Shown here piece by piece: positions 1 to 10,200 of a stretch of 64,000 nt of DNA (within the stretch, counting starts at the first letter, position 1; each line of letters opens with the position of its first letter). The notes under the pieces are model-generated. The model made no database searches. It was not told the origin of the DNA and saw nothing but the letters and a program-made list of their open reading frames with translations. A program made the translations under genes and the position numbers. This DNA comes from Collinsella sp. Its GTDB lineage: Bacteria; Actinomycetota; Coriobacteriia; Coriobacteriales; Coriobacteriaceae. Location: positions 62,001 through 126,000 of the forward strand of contig JAUMMZ010000025.1 in NCBI GenBank assembly GCA_031296755.1, given 5' to 3'.

Positions 1-1407
1 ATCGATATCGGGCATCTCGGTACGCTGCGGGGACAGGAACCTCTCGAACATCAGGCCGTTCTCGAGCGGGTCGAACGCGGTGATGTTCATGGCGTAGGCG
101 ACGATAGCGCCGGCGGCAGAACCACGGCCGGGGCCGACGCCGATGCCGTTGTCCTTGGCCCATTGCACGTACTCGGCAACGATCAAAAAGTAGGCGGCAA
201 AGCCCTTGTCGCAGATGACCTTGTATTCGTACTCAAAGCGCTCTTTGATGTTGACGCCACCGATCTCGCGCGTGGCCCAGTCGTCGCCGTAGTGCTGGCG
301 CAGGCCCTTCTCGCACTCGCGGCGGAACTGGCTCTCGTGCGTCTCGCCGGGGTCGAGCAACGGGAAGCGCGGCAGGATGATGGAGTCCCAGTCCAGCTCC
401 ACGTAGCACTTGTCGGCGATCTCGAGCGTGTTGTCGCAGGCCTCGGGGCAATACGGGAACATCGCCCGCATCTCCTCCTCGGTCTTCATGTAAAACTCCG
501 AGCCGGTCATGCGCATACGGTTAGGGTCGTCGACCTTGGCGTTCATGCCAATACACATGATGACGTCCTGCACGGGGGCGTCCTCGCGGCGCAGGTAGTG
601 GAAGTCGTTGGTGGCGATGACCTTGACGCCTACCTGTTTGGCAATGTCGATGAGCGTGCGGTCCATCTGCTCGTCGGTCAGGCCGTTATCGGTGGTAATG
701 CCGTGTTCCTGAATCTCGATGTAGAAGTCGCCGGGGTCGAAGGTGTCGCGGAAGGTCTCGGCCCACTTGATGGCGCCCTCCATGTCACCGCGGTCGATGT
801 ACTTGGGGATGATGCCGGCGATACAGGCGCTCGTGCAGATCATGCCCTTGGCATGGCGACGCAGGTTGTCGAGCGTCACGCGTGGCTTGTAGTAAAAGCC
901 CTGCACGGCGGCCTCAGAGACCGTCTGCATCAGGTTAACGTAGCCCTCCTGGTCCTTGGCCAGAAGGATCATGTGGTAGAGCTCGGGCTTGTGGTCGCGG
1001 GCGAGCGTCTCGTCCGGCGTAAAGTAGACCTCGCAGCCAAAGATGGGTTTGATGACCAGGGGCGGCTTGAGCTCGTCGATGTTGCCCTTCTCGTCCCACA
1101 TGGCCATGTCCTTCACATACTGGGCATGCTCGCGCGGGTTTTCCTCGGGATCGGGCTCCACCAGCTCGTCGCGGCGGTCCTTTTCCAAGAAGGCCTTGTC
1201 GTGGCTCCAGGTTTTGTACTCGGGCGTATTGTGGTTGACGGCGTCGCAAGCCAGCGCCAAATCGGGCACGCCATACATGTAGCCGTGGTCGGTAATGGCC
1301 ACGGCGGGCATGCCAAGCTCAACGGCACGGTTGACCATATCTTGGATACGGGTTGCGCCGTCGAGCATGGAGAAAACAGTGTGATTGTGCAGATGGACGA
1401 ATGCCAT
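1..1407 (-). CDS. dnaE: DNA polymerase III alpha subunit, N-terminal part (runs off left edge)
   Basis: Replicative DNA polymerase of the C family. The 469 visible codons hold the N-terminal PHP domain and the start of the polymerase core. The start FVHLHNHTVFSMLDG, the TDHG motif near residue 40, a Cys in the TSACIAG segment and TNDFHYL reproduce the PHP metal-ligand pattern of DnaE1-type enzymes, so the PHP site appears intact. Near the edge GVGPGRGSAAG and PDID, carrying the catalytic aspartates, are readable, and the frame is open to base 1. The ATG at 1407 is chosen because the PHP motif begins three residues after it. No neighbour shares its strand closely. The identification is firm; the C-terminal three fifths lie outside the window. 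Confidence 0.97.
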   Translation of the reverse strand, partial: MAFVHLHNHTVFSMLDGATRIQDMVNRAVELGMPAVAITDHGYMYGVPDLALACDAVNHNTPEYKTWSHDKAFLEKDRRDELVEPDPEENPREHAQYVKDMAMWDEKGNIDELKPPLVIKPIFGCEVYFTPDETLARDHKPELYHMILLAKDQEGYVNLMQTVSEAAVQGFYYKPRVTLDNLRRHAKGMICTSACIAGIIPKYIDRGDMEGAIKWAETFRDTFDPGDFYIEIQEHGITTDNGLTDEQMDRTLIDIAKQVGVKVIATNDFHYLRREDAPVQDVIMCIGMNAKVDDPNRMRMTGSEFYMKTEEEMRAMFPYCPEACDNTLEIADKCYVELDWDSIILPRFPLLDPGETHESQFRRECEKGLRQHYGDDWATREIGGVNIKERFEYEYKVICDKGFAAYFLIVAEYVQWAKDNGIGVGPGRGSAAGAIVAYAMNITAFDPLENGLMFERFLSPQRTEMPDID

Positions 1408-1647
1408 GTGATGAGCTCCGATGCGGGTTCGTGTTCTGACTGAACGATTTTACCCCACGGCACGGACAGCACCCGAACCTAGCCAAACCCACACGGGTAG
1501 TCAATTTGGGACCTTCAAAAAGGGGAATGAGGGCATCCAGATATATCGAGTATTACTGGAACCCCGGCGATGCGCGGAATGATTTGTGACGAATAGTCAT
1601 GTCCATCAAGAAGGCTCGACGCTTCGGATAGCTCGTCAATCGATATA

Positions 1648-2847
1648 TCAATTCTTGGAGACCTGTATTCCAACCATTTTTAATGAAACAACGGCGGTAA
1701 TTGCTATCGCGATTGCACCAATAATACCGAGCGCTATCTGAATGGGATATAACCCCAACACATGTCCAAATATGGAGAAAAACACTGCAGAAAAGAGAGC
1801 CCTTACCAGAGACGCGACGGAAAGGATCGTCGCGCGGAGATCGTCCGCTATCGCATCTTGGATTAAGTTTTCCGAAGTGATGTACACCACTTCTGGGAGA
1901 AAACAAAGCACCATGCTAAGGCCAAACAAACACAGCGGATTTGAAGCGAACCACGGAAGAATCATGAAAAGGCCAGCCTCGATTAGCATCGAGCCGAGCA
2001 TGGTATTTCTTTTCCCGAAACGCAATGAGAAGAAATCTGCTGCAATGTAGGCCGTCGCATTTACTGCATAGGATGCACCGAAAAAGATTCCTATTATGGA
2101 GACGGGAGCATCAAATGCGTCGAATACCAACTGATTCAAGTTGTAATAACTCCCATAGAATCCATCGAGCATGCTTGTGCCGATTAGAAGAAGCAATACC
2201 GCAAAAGCGGATTCTCCAACACGCCAGGTTTCGCGTCTGAACATCTTGGCCGCGTCAAACCTTCCCTTTTCAGAGCTTTCAGAACGGGTCGCTTCCGTCC
2301 TCTCAATGGGATACAGAAGGAAAAGCTGCAGGAGATAGAAAACGGAGACACATACGTAGAGGGCGCTCCAAGATACTTGGGCAATGAAAGATCCGAGCAC
2401 AATCGCCATTCCCGTAGCGATTGATTGCGCGGCAAGCAGCCGAGCGTTGATGGTGAGGAAACGCTCTCCTTGACCGGCATTCCGGGCAATTTCATATAAA
2501 AGTGCTTGTTCGGATCCCGATTGAAGGGAGTAGGCGAGTGCCTCAACAAGGGAAAGCACGACAAGAAAGGGACCTGAGAGCAACAGCATGCCAGCCGTAT
2601 GGAAGAAAAGCAGCAGCACGCCCACTTGAATCGAAAACTTCTTTCCAAAGAAATCGCCTATCAGCCCTGTTGGCAGCTCGAGGACGACCGTTGCAATGTT
2701 AAACAGGGCTTGATAAAGCGCGATTTCCGTGACAGACATTCCTTTCTCCGCAAGGAAAAGTAGAAACACTCCCCGATTTAAAACAAATCCCGCGAGAACG
2801 AAAAAGACGGAATAGATGTGCAGTTGCGTAGCGGCATTCTTATTCAT
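1648..2847 (-). CDS. MFS transporter, 12-TM type
   Basis: Predicted 399-residue major facilitator superfamily permease. Hydrophobic segments cover almost the whole length. The loop between segments 2 and 3 reads LPTGLIGDFFGKK, the usual MFS loop motif (G-x-x-x-D-x-x-G-x-K/R). The family includes drug and macrolide efflux proteins, but the substrate cannot be read from sequence. The start ATG is preceded by GGAAG at a suitable distance. The gene is visibly richer in A+T than dnaE and the helicase-nuclease genes beside it, with many AAA, ATA and TTT codons, which suggests recent acquisition. It is monocistronic, with about 240 bp separating it from dnaE. Confidence 0.85.
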   Translation of the reverse strand: MNKNAATQLHIYSVFFVLAGFVLNRGVFLLFLAEKGMSVTEIALYQALFNIATVVLELPTGLIGDFFGKKFSIQVGVLLLFFHTAGMLLLSGPFLVVLSLVEALAYSLQSGSEQALLYEIARNAGQGERFLTINARLLAAQSIATGMAIVLGSFIAQVSWSALYVCVSVFYLLQLFLLYPIERTEATRSESSEKGRFDAAKMFRRETWRVGESAFAVLLLLIGTSMLDGFYGSYYNLNQLVFDAFDAPVSIIGIFFGASYAVNATAYIAADFFSLRFGKRNTMLGSMLIEAGLFMILPWFASNPLCLFGLSMVLCFLPEVVYITSENLIQDAIADDLRATILSVASLVRALFSAVFFSIFGHVLGLYPIQIALGIIGAIAIAITAVVSLKMVGIQVSKN

Positions 2848-2950
2848 TTGGCACTTCCATCAACTAATTTTGTCGGGCCGCTCGCTACTGACTCGAAGCC
2901 TGAAGTGTTCACAGCTGATGTGAAGAGTGGTAAAGCTTTTGCACAGGGTA

Positions 2951-3460
2951 TCAATGGAATACATCCGAAGCGTTTTCGGCAGTATCATCGGCGAAGGCGG
3001 GATTAGCCTTTACGCGGCGCTCACCCTCGATGTATTTGACGATTTGATCAATCGTCTGGTTGGCGTGGCTCTTGAGCTTTCGCTCATAGAAGAAGAGGCC
3101 AAGCTTGCCGCGCGTGCCAGACGTGTTGCCACCCACACCCTGAAAATCCTCGGTATAGGTGAGCTCGCAGGCACCATCGCCAGCAGGTGCAGCCTCATAG
3201 CGCATGGTATTGATGCCCGCCGCATACTGAAAACGGACCTCATAGAGGCACGGGTAGTCAAAGTGCTTGATCTTAACCTTGATCGCCGTGCCCTTGGCCT
3301 TGCCTTTTGCGGACTGGGCGCGCTTCTCGTACTTATAGCCGTTGAGCTTGTTGCGGCTGGGACGCTTGCCCGTGGCGTTCTCGATATCCTGCATGATGAA
3401 CCCCGCCAGAGCGTCAAAAAGCTCCTCCGGCGTCACCTTAAGCATTTTGGTGAGCTGCAT
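2951..3460 (-). CDS. DUF3284-type protein of unknown function
   Basis: A 169-residue soluble protein resembling the DUF3284 family, small proteins of Firmicutes and Coriobacteriia with no established function. Its body has an alternating beta pattern (KGTAIKVKIKHFDYP, YEVRFQYAAG, CELTYTEDFQGV) that recalls START/SRPBCC-like folds; that comparison is inference. There is no signal peptide or membrane segment. AAGGAG lies 5 bp before the ATG. It stands alone between the MFS gene and a palindromic repeat. Normal host-like base composition returns here. Confidence 0.7.
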   Translation of the reverse strand: MQLTKMLKVTPEELFDALAGFIMQDIENATGKRPSRNKLNGYKYEKRAQSAKGKAKGTAIKVKIKHFDYPCLYEVRFQYAAGINTMRYEAAPAGDGACELTYTEDFQGVGGNTSGTRGKLGLFFYERKLKSHANQTIDQIVKYIEGERRVKANPAFADDTAENASDVFH

Positions 3461-3521
3461 GATGGCTCCTTATTCGTTTGAACCGTTCGAGTCATTGTAC
3501 CGCCCCAGGCTCTCCCATGCG

Positions 3522-3584
3522 TTGCGGTGAAATGCGGACTGTTTGGCGGCTTTTTTGGCCAAAACAGTCCGTATTCCACCGCAA
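3522..3584. repeat. Palindromic repeat family F2 (TTGCGGTGGAATA), copy 1
   Basis: A 63-bp inverted repeat whose ends read TTGCGGTGAAATGCGGACTG and CAGTCCGTATTCCACCGCAA, with a short T-rich loop. Related copies lie at 34811-34875 and 60698-60766. It sits between the DUF3284 gene and the stop codon of the helicase-nuclease operon and could fold in RNA of either strand. Confidence 0.85.
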
Positions 3585-3596
3585 GTTATCTGAGGG

Positions 3597-6500
3597 CTAG
3601 AAGTTGTAGGTGACCACTTGAGGTTCGGCAGGTTTGACGAAGAGGGTCGGATCGGCCTGTTCCACGCGAACGAACTTGACCGTCACCGTCTCAACGCCCG
3701 CCTTGTGCAACACGTCGGCGTAGACGCGCGCCTGCAGGGCGTGTTTCTCGAGCAGCTGGCCCGGCGTCTCGTCCGGCGTGCCGCCCGTCTTGTAGTCGAT
3801 GACCAGTGCGCGCGACGGATCGGCCGGGTCGGTGGCCAGTGCATCGATGGCGCCCTCGGCATAGGCACCGTAGCGGGCAATGTCCTTGTCCTCGCAGCCC
3901 AGCGAGAAGAACGGCACTTCGGCACGGATGCACGGCCACGCGAGCAGCTCGGCACGAACCGACGACTTGAGCCAGCGATCCAGGGCGGCATCGAAGCGCT
4001 GGCGCTGCTCCGGCGTCAGGTGCCACAGGCGAGCCAGGGCGTCGGCACGCTCAGCGGGCAGCGCATCGGCACCCATCTCGATGAGCCACTGGCAGGCGGC
4101 ATGGAACGCCGAGCCCAGCGCCATGGGATTGCCGGCGGGCTCGACAGCAGCCACGTCCGCATCCGTCATCTCGGAACCATCCGACTCCGCATCATCGCCG
4201 GACTCGTCCATGGGAACATGAGCCTCGGCGGCACGGTCTTCCGTCTCGGCATGGAGCGCCGCGGCGATCGACGAATAGCTGTACGAATCACGCGCCGGGA
4301 ACGGACACACGCCCATGCGCACGCCCGCCGCCTGGGGATACACAAGCTCAAACGAATCGGGCTTGGGGTCGGCAGGACCGGGCACGGTTGAGTGCGCAGC
4401 ATTATCGGCGACATCGGTTTCGCCACGAACGAGCCTGCCCTCGGCATCCAGCGAAGCGTTGGCCTCAAACGCCTGCTCGCCAAAGGTAAAGTTCGCCAGC
4501 GTGATGAGCTCGTAGTCGCCCGGCTGGGAGTTGTCGAACACCAGGCGGTCGGCATCGAGCTGCGGCATGCCCAGAGCGTCGGTCGGCAAAATACGGCGCA
4601 GCACGTCGTAGGTCAGATCGGTCTCGACGTCGAAGGTCGGCGCCGTCACCTTGCCACGGCTCACGCCGGCATCCATCGCCAAGATCACCAGCTCGCGCGC
4701 ACGCGTCATGGCGACATAGAGCAAACGAGCCCGCTCTTCGAGCGAAAGCTGAAGGTCGTCGTTGCGCAAGCGAGCAAATGCCTCGGCGGGAGAACCCGTC
4801 GCACAGACGTCCTCCATGAGCTCCGGCGGCAACCACAGCGACGTGCCCTTGCCCTTAAACGCGTGCTCAAACTGCTTTTTGACGTCGTCGCCCTTCACAA
4901 AGGTTCCGTCGGTGAGCTTAACGCCGTCGAAGCGTGCCGGCAGCGCCACGACCTGCGCTCCTCCCTCGACGCGACCCATCTGTGCCGCACCCGAGGGCTT
5001 ACGCACGCCAAAGCACTCGGCGACCGCCACGACCGGATATTCCAGACCCTTAGATGCGTGAACCGTCATGATGCGCACCGCGCCGTCGCCCTCCTCGTTG
5101 AGGGCACCCGGGGCTTCCTTGCCCGCCAAGAAGCGGTCGAAGGCCAGCGCGATGGAACGCGGCGAGTTACCGAACTCGGCCTCCGCCTCGGCCACGGCGT
5201 CGAGCGCCTTGAGCACGTTGGCGGCAATGGCCTTGCCTTCGGGACCGCGCTGTGCCAGACGCACAAACCAGCCGGAGGCGTTGACCACGTCGCGCGCGAT
5301 GGCGGCGAACGAATCGCGGCCCACGCGACGAAGCGCATACCGCAGCACCTCGCGGGCGCGCGTCACCAGCGGCAAGTCTTGCAAACCCGGCACGTCGAAA
5401 TCACTCATGATGCCCGCATCGATGTTGCGGCGCGACGTCTCGCCTGTCTGCTCGTCGAGTTTGGTCGCCAGCGCCAGGAACTCCTGGGCGCCGAGCGCAA
5501 ACATCGGCGAGGCGAGCAGCGGCATAAGGCCCTGCGCCGTATCGGCCGGATTGGCGAGCGCGCAGACCAGGGCACGCACCGTCTGCACCTCGGCAGCCTG
5601 GGCAAAGACCGAGCCGCCCGCGATGACGCAGTCGAGCCCCTGATCGCGGAAAGCCTGCGCGTAGACATCTGCGTTGGTCATGCGGCCCAGCAGCAGCACC
5701 ATGCCGCCCTGGGGCTGGCCGGCATCGGCAAGTGCGCGGAAGCGTTCGGCGATCGCACGGGCCTTGGCCTGCGTGCGCTCCTGCGTACTGCCGCCGGCAA
5801 CAAAGAGGGCCTGGCGACGCGAGGCGTCCGCCACCAGCGTGTCCTTGCGGCCGTCGCTCGCCTCAAGATCCAAAAAGCCCTGCATCAGGCCGCCGTCATC
5901 GCCGTCGAAGACGCGTGCCACGTAACGCAGCACCTCGTCATGGCTGCGGAAGTTGCGCACGAGTTTAACGAGCTCGCCAGCAGGGGCGTCGGCCGCGGCA
6001 GTCGCCTCGGGCGCGGTAGACGAGCCCACCTTGCGCTCCTGGCGACGGAAGACCTCGACCTCGGCGCCGCGGAAGCGGTAGATCGACTGCTGCGCATCGC
6101 CCACGGTACAAAGCGCACGCTCCCCCGCGCCGGTCAGGTAACGGATCAGGTCGACCTGCATCTGGTCGGTATCCTGGAACTCGTCGATCATGACCATCTT
6201 AAAGCGGCCCTCGTAGGCGGCTCGGATGGCGGGATAATCGCGCAGCGCCTCATATGCCATGCGCAGCAGATCGTTATTGTCGAGCGCGGACTGGTCGGCC
6301 TTGAGCGCACGGTACTCCGCCTCCACGGAACGGGCCAGGCCCACCAGCGCATCGAGCGCCGGGCCACCGCAGGCAAGCACGATATTGATAAACGCATCGG
6401 CGGCCTCGGCCTTGAGCAGCTCGGCTTGCTCCTTAGGGAATGCCTTGCTCGCGCGCGGCATGGTGCACGACATCATGAGTCGCGCCGCATCGGCCATGGT

Positions 6501-7223
6501 CTTGCCGCTCGCCTCGAACGCGTCGATGGCATCGAGCGCCGCCTGCGCCTTCTCGGTCGAGGCCTTGCTCGCACCCAGCGCCGCGCGATAGGCATCGGCG
6601 AGTGCCGAGGTATCGGCCTGGCCGCGCGCCACGCGCACGTCGTCCATACCGCCCGGCAACTGGCTCGACAGCTCCAGCAGGTCGCGCACCAGACCCTTGA
6701 TGGTCGTACCGCCGCCAAAGGAACCGCCCTCGCCCGCCATGGGATACCAGGCATAGAGGGCCTTGAGCGATGCCGCGAGCTCGGGGGCGGCATCGGGTGC
6801 CGTCGCGCGACCCAGCACATGCTCAACAGCCTGATCCATGAGCTCGTCGGTATCGGTGAGCACCGTGAACTCGGGGTCGATGCCCAGCTCCAGCGCGTGC
6901 GCGCGCAGGATACGCGAGCACATGCCGTGAATGGTCGAAATCCACGCGTCGTCGACGGTCAGTGCTTCCTCGTCCATACCCTCGTCGATAAGCGCACGGC
7001 GCACGCGGTCGCGGATCTCGGCCGCGGCATCCTTGGTAAAGGTGATGGCGAGTACCTGGTCCAGATGCTCGACGAACGGACCGGATTCGGGCGAGAGCGC
7101 ATAGACGATGCGGCGCGTGAGGGTAAAGGTCTTACCCGAACCGGCGCCCGCCGAGACAAACAGCGGGCGGTCGAGCGTTTTGACGATCCGCAGCTGTTGC
7201 GGCATCAAAGTCGAAAGATCCAT
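3597..7223 (-). CDS. addA: UvrD-family helicase-nuclease, AddA/RecB type
   Basis: A 1208-residue ATP-dependent helicase with a C-terminal nuclease domain, expected to pair with the preceding gene product to process double-strand breaks for RecA. Visible motifs in order: Walker A SAGAGSGKT (about residue 24), STIHGMCSRIL, MIDEFQDTDQMQ (Walker B), QSIYRFRGAEVE, MTVHASKGLEYPVV and LLYVAMTRARE (helicase motifs V-VI), then a PD-(D/E)XK nuclease core with LVIDYKTGG near residue 1150. Length matches AddA. The start ATG lies 3 bp after the partner's stop, with GGAGGG inside the end of that gene, so the two are translationally coupled. Actinobacteria often use AdnAB instead; the arrangement here is more AddAB-like. 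Confidence 0.9.
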   Translation of the reverse strand: MDLSTLMPQQLRIVKTLDRPLFVSAGAGSGKTFTLTRRIVYALSPESGPFVEHLDQVLAITFTKDAAAEIRDRVRRALIDEGMDEEALTVDDAWISTIHGMCSRILRAHALELGIDPEFTVLTDTDELMDQAVEHVLGRATAPDAAPELAASLKALYAWYPMAGEGGSFGGGTTIKGLVRDLLELSSQLPGGMDDVRVARGQADTSALADAYRAALGASKASTEKAQAALDAIDAFEASGKTMADAARLMMSCTMPRASKAFPKEQAELLKAEAADAFINIVLACGGPALDALVGLARSVEAEYRALKADQSALDNNDLLRMAYEALRDYPAIRAAYEGRFKMVMIDEFQDTDQMQVDLIRYLTGAGERALCTVGDAQQSIYRFRGAEVEVFRRQERKVGSSTAPEATAAADAPAGELVKLVRNFRSHDEVLRYVARVFDGDDGGLMQGFLDLEASDGRKDTLVADASRRQALFVAGGSTQERTQAKARAIAERFRALADAGQPQGGMVLLLGRMTNADVYAQAFRDQGLDCVIAGGSVFAQAAEVQTVRALVCALANPADTAQGLMPLLASPMFALGAQEFLALATKLDEQTGETSRRNIDAGIMSDFDVPGLQDLPLVTRAREVLRYALRRVGRDSFAAIARDVVNASGWFVRLAQRGPEGKAIAANVLKALDAVAEAEAEFGNSPRSIALAFDRFLAGKEAPGALNEEGDGAVRIMTVHASKGLEYPVVAVAECFGVRKPSGAAQMGRVEGGAQVVALPARFDGVKLTDGTFVKGDDVKKQFEHAFKGKGTSLWLPPELMEDVCATGSPAEAFARLRNDDLQLSLEERARLLYVAMTRARELVILAMDAGVSRGKVTAPTFDVETDLTYDVLRRILPTDALGMPQLDADRLVFDNSQPGDYELITLANFTFGEQAFEANASLDAEGRLVRGETDVADNAAHSTVPGPADPKPDSFELVYPQAAGVRMGVCPFPARDSYSYSSIAAALHAETEDRAAEAHVPMDESGDDAESDGSEMTDADVAAVEPAGNPMALGSAFHAACQWLIEMGADALPAERADALARLWHLTPEQRQRFDAALDRWLKSSVRAELLAWPCIRAEVPFFSLGCEDKDIARYGAYAEGAIDALATDPADPSRALVIDYKTGGTPDETPGQLLEKHALQARVYADVLHKAGVETVTVKFVRVEQADPTLFVKPAEPQVVTYNF

Positions 7224-7226
7224 GGT

Positions 7227-10200
7227 CTACACGTCCCTCCTTACAAACGTTCCTTCGTGGTTATACGAGCAGCGGGCATGCGCGGCCTGCGTCGACGCCG
7301 GGTCGACAGCAGCGACGTTGCCCGCCTCGAGTTCGCGCAAGCGCTCGGCGATGCCGGCCTCCACGCGATCGAGCAGGGCGTCGAAGTCCATGCTGCCACC
7401 CTCGCCGGGGAAACCTTTCTTAAGGCCCGGGATGCGGCCGTCGCCGCGCTCTTCCTCGAGCAGCTCGGCGCTCGCGGCACCGCGCAACGCCGGCTTGCCG
7501 CCCTTGGTCGAAAAGTAGAGCGCCGCGCGGGTGTCCAAATCCAGCGCCCGGCGCATGGCCTGGGCGTAGATAAGCGTTTGGGTATGTGGTGGCAACCAGC
7601 GCGGATCGTCGATGGGTGCCGTGCCCGATTCCTCGTCGCGCACCGTAGGGTCGGCGAGCTTAAACTCCTCAACGCCCGTGCGATGCTTGTAGTCGATCAC
7701 CACGGCACGATTCTCGGCGTCCACGTCCACGCGGTCGATGCGCCCGCCAAGCGGCCAACCGGCATACTCGACCTTGAGCTCGTTGAAGGCGAACTCCAGG
7801 TAGCGCGGGGCAAAGGGGGCAAGTGCCTCGGACTCGTAGGCAAGCACACCCTCCAGCTGCGGCAAGATCTCGGCCACCTGGCGCTCCTCCACCGGGGAGA
7901 GCGGCACCAGCGGGCCCTCCGTGCCGCGCTTGCCAGCGTGCTCGGCCAACGTCTCGTCAAAGACCTCGTGCAGCAGCTCCTGTGCACGCGGCAGATTCTC
8001 GGGCGTCACGCGCTCCATGCCTTCTTGGGGCAGACGGGCATGCAGATGCTCCAGCACGTCGTGGACAAAGTTGCCCTTCTCCATGTTGTCAAAGCCCGCG
8101 TCGATAGACTGGGGCTTGACGCGATACGACACGAACCAGCACAGTGGACAGGTAGAATAGGCCTCGATCTGCGAGGCGGACGTCAGACGCGGCACGAGCG
8201 GCGCGTTCTCGCCCTCGCCATCGCGACGGCGCAGAACCAGATACGGAATGGCTTCATCGCTCAGGTGCTGAGGGGCTTCGCAGGTCACGCGCTCGCGCTT
8301 GAGGCCTTCACCTGCCGCGGGATCAAAGTCGGCGATGATATCGCCCTCGCCCACGCACGTGGGCTTGGCAGCGCCAGCGGCCTCGGCATGTGCCCGCAGC
8401 TCGGTCCATACGGCTGCCGGGTAGCACTCTCGCGCCTGGCGATCGTGTGTCACGCGGGCAAGCGCGACCGGACCGCTCGTCGCCTGCATTGCACGGCCAA
8501 AGCGCACGCGCAGCAGGGCGGCGGGCTCCAAAGACACGCCGTCGCGGCGCAGCTCGGCCATCAACGTGGCAAGCGGGCCCTCTTCGTGCGAAAGCGGATA
8601 GCTGTCCAGGTCGACATCGGCAAACAGCACGGCATCGTAGCCGCCAGGACGCAAAACCGACGCATCGGCAAGCGACACGAAGCGCACTTGTGCCCGTGGC
8701 GTGCGATCGACCTCGTAGGTCGCGTAATCGTAAGCGGTACTGCGCTTGTCCACCTTGGTTCGAACGCCGTCGAGAACCGGCACGGTCGCGGCCTGCGACA
8801 CGTCGAGTGCGCGAGCATCGTTCATAAGGATGTCGATGGCATGGCGCAGCAAAGCCGTCTCTGCCTGGCGACGGGCCTGGCCGTCAAGGCCGCCTAGAGC
8901 GCGATCGGGCAGCGCCTCGGCAACGGCGAGCATGGCCTTGAGCGCCGTCACGGGTTTGTCGCGCCACAGCGCCTGGAACACGTCCGAGACCACACACGGC
9001 ACGTTCTTAAACCAGTTTTCGTCGCTCGCCGCCTTGCGCGCGCCCCTCACCTGACCCTGGACGCTCTGCAGCAGGCTCTTAACGCCCGCAGTGGTCTTGT
9101 TGCGCGACAGGCGTATGTTCTTGTCGAAGCCGCGGGCGCTCGCGGCGTCGGCACCCGAAAGCGGACTGTAGATCCAGTCGGTAAGCTCCGGCGCGGGCCA
9201 CCACTCGGTCTTTGACGCCATGCCCTCATCGGCGGCCTTCATGCACTCGATCAGGCCGGCAAGCGCCGCAAACTGCCTGCCCGCAATGGATTGAGAAAAC
9301 GCCGTGAACTCAGTCGTCTCGGCCGCAATGTGACGCGCCGCCAGACGAGAGGCGAGTTCGCCGAACAGCTGGGGTGCCCGGGCAGAAACAACGAGCACGC
9401 GCACGGGGTCGGCAGAAGCGCCGTCGACCTCGGAACCCCGGCACGTTTTTACCAGATCATCAATTGCGTCCGCATAAGCATGAGCACGGGCATGGGGGCC
9501 AGCGACCTCAATAAAGGCAGGCTGAGCGGCGGTCCCGTAAGCGGCATCAGACGCGCCGACACCCTCCCCTAGCGGCGCGATCTCAAACAACACATCGCGG
9601 GCATCAAATGCCGTGGCAAGCTCCTCGCGCATCGCCGCCTGCTCGCGGGCAAGCAGCACGACGACCTCTCCCCCATTGTTCGCCACGGCAGACAGCAGCT
9701 CGAGCAGACCGTGCGTAAACGACGTGATACCGCGCACGCATACGGCGCGAGTGCACGCCGGCAGGCTATCGGCCAGGACACTGGTCATAATGTCAGCTGC
9801 CTCGCAGGGCTCAACCATATCTCGACGGTCCAAACCGCCCGCGTAGGCGCGCAAAAGCTCGAACACACGAGCCTCGGCATCGCTTTTTGGCTCAGGCTGG
9901 CAGTTGTCGCCACGGCATCGTTCGGCACCCGTCCCCGCAACGCCCGGCAACACGTCGCGGGCCATGCGCGCGAGCATGCGCACTGTGCCCTGGCTGCGCG
10001 AAAGCGGCTGCAGGTCGGCATCGTCGAGACGCGTGACCATGTCCGAGAACAGCATCTGGCGCTGCAGGTTGTCGACGAAACCGCGCCCGTCGCCCAAAAG
10101 CTCCCAAAGCGAGCGAAGCCACGATGTAGACGTCTTGTAGTCGATACCCAGCGAAACGCCGGCTTCCGCCGCATCATGACGGCACAGGTCGAGCTCGGCA

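Noticed and set aside
4392..8897. A 1501-codon open frame opposite addA/addB
   Set aside because: It lies antisense to two genes with clear motifs, has a His/Arg/Ala-rich composition typical of high-GC shadow frames, and shows no ribosome binding site or family motif.
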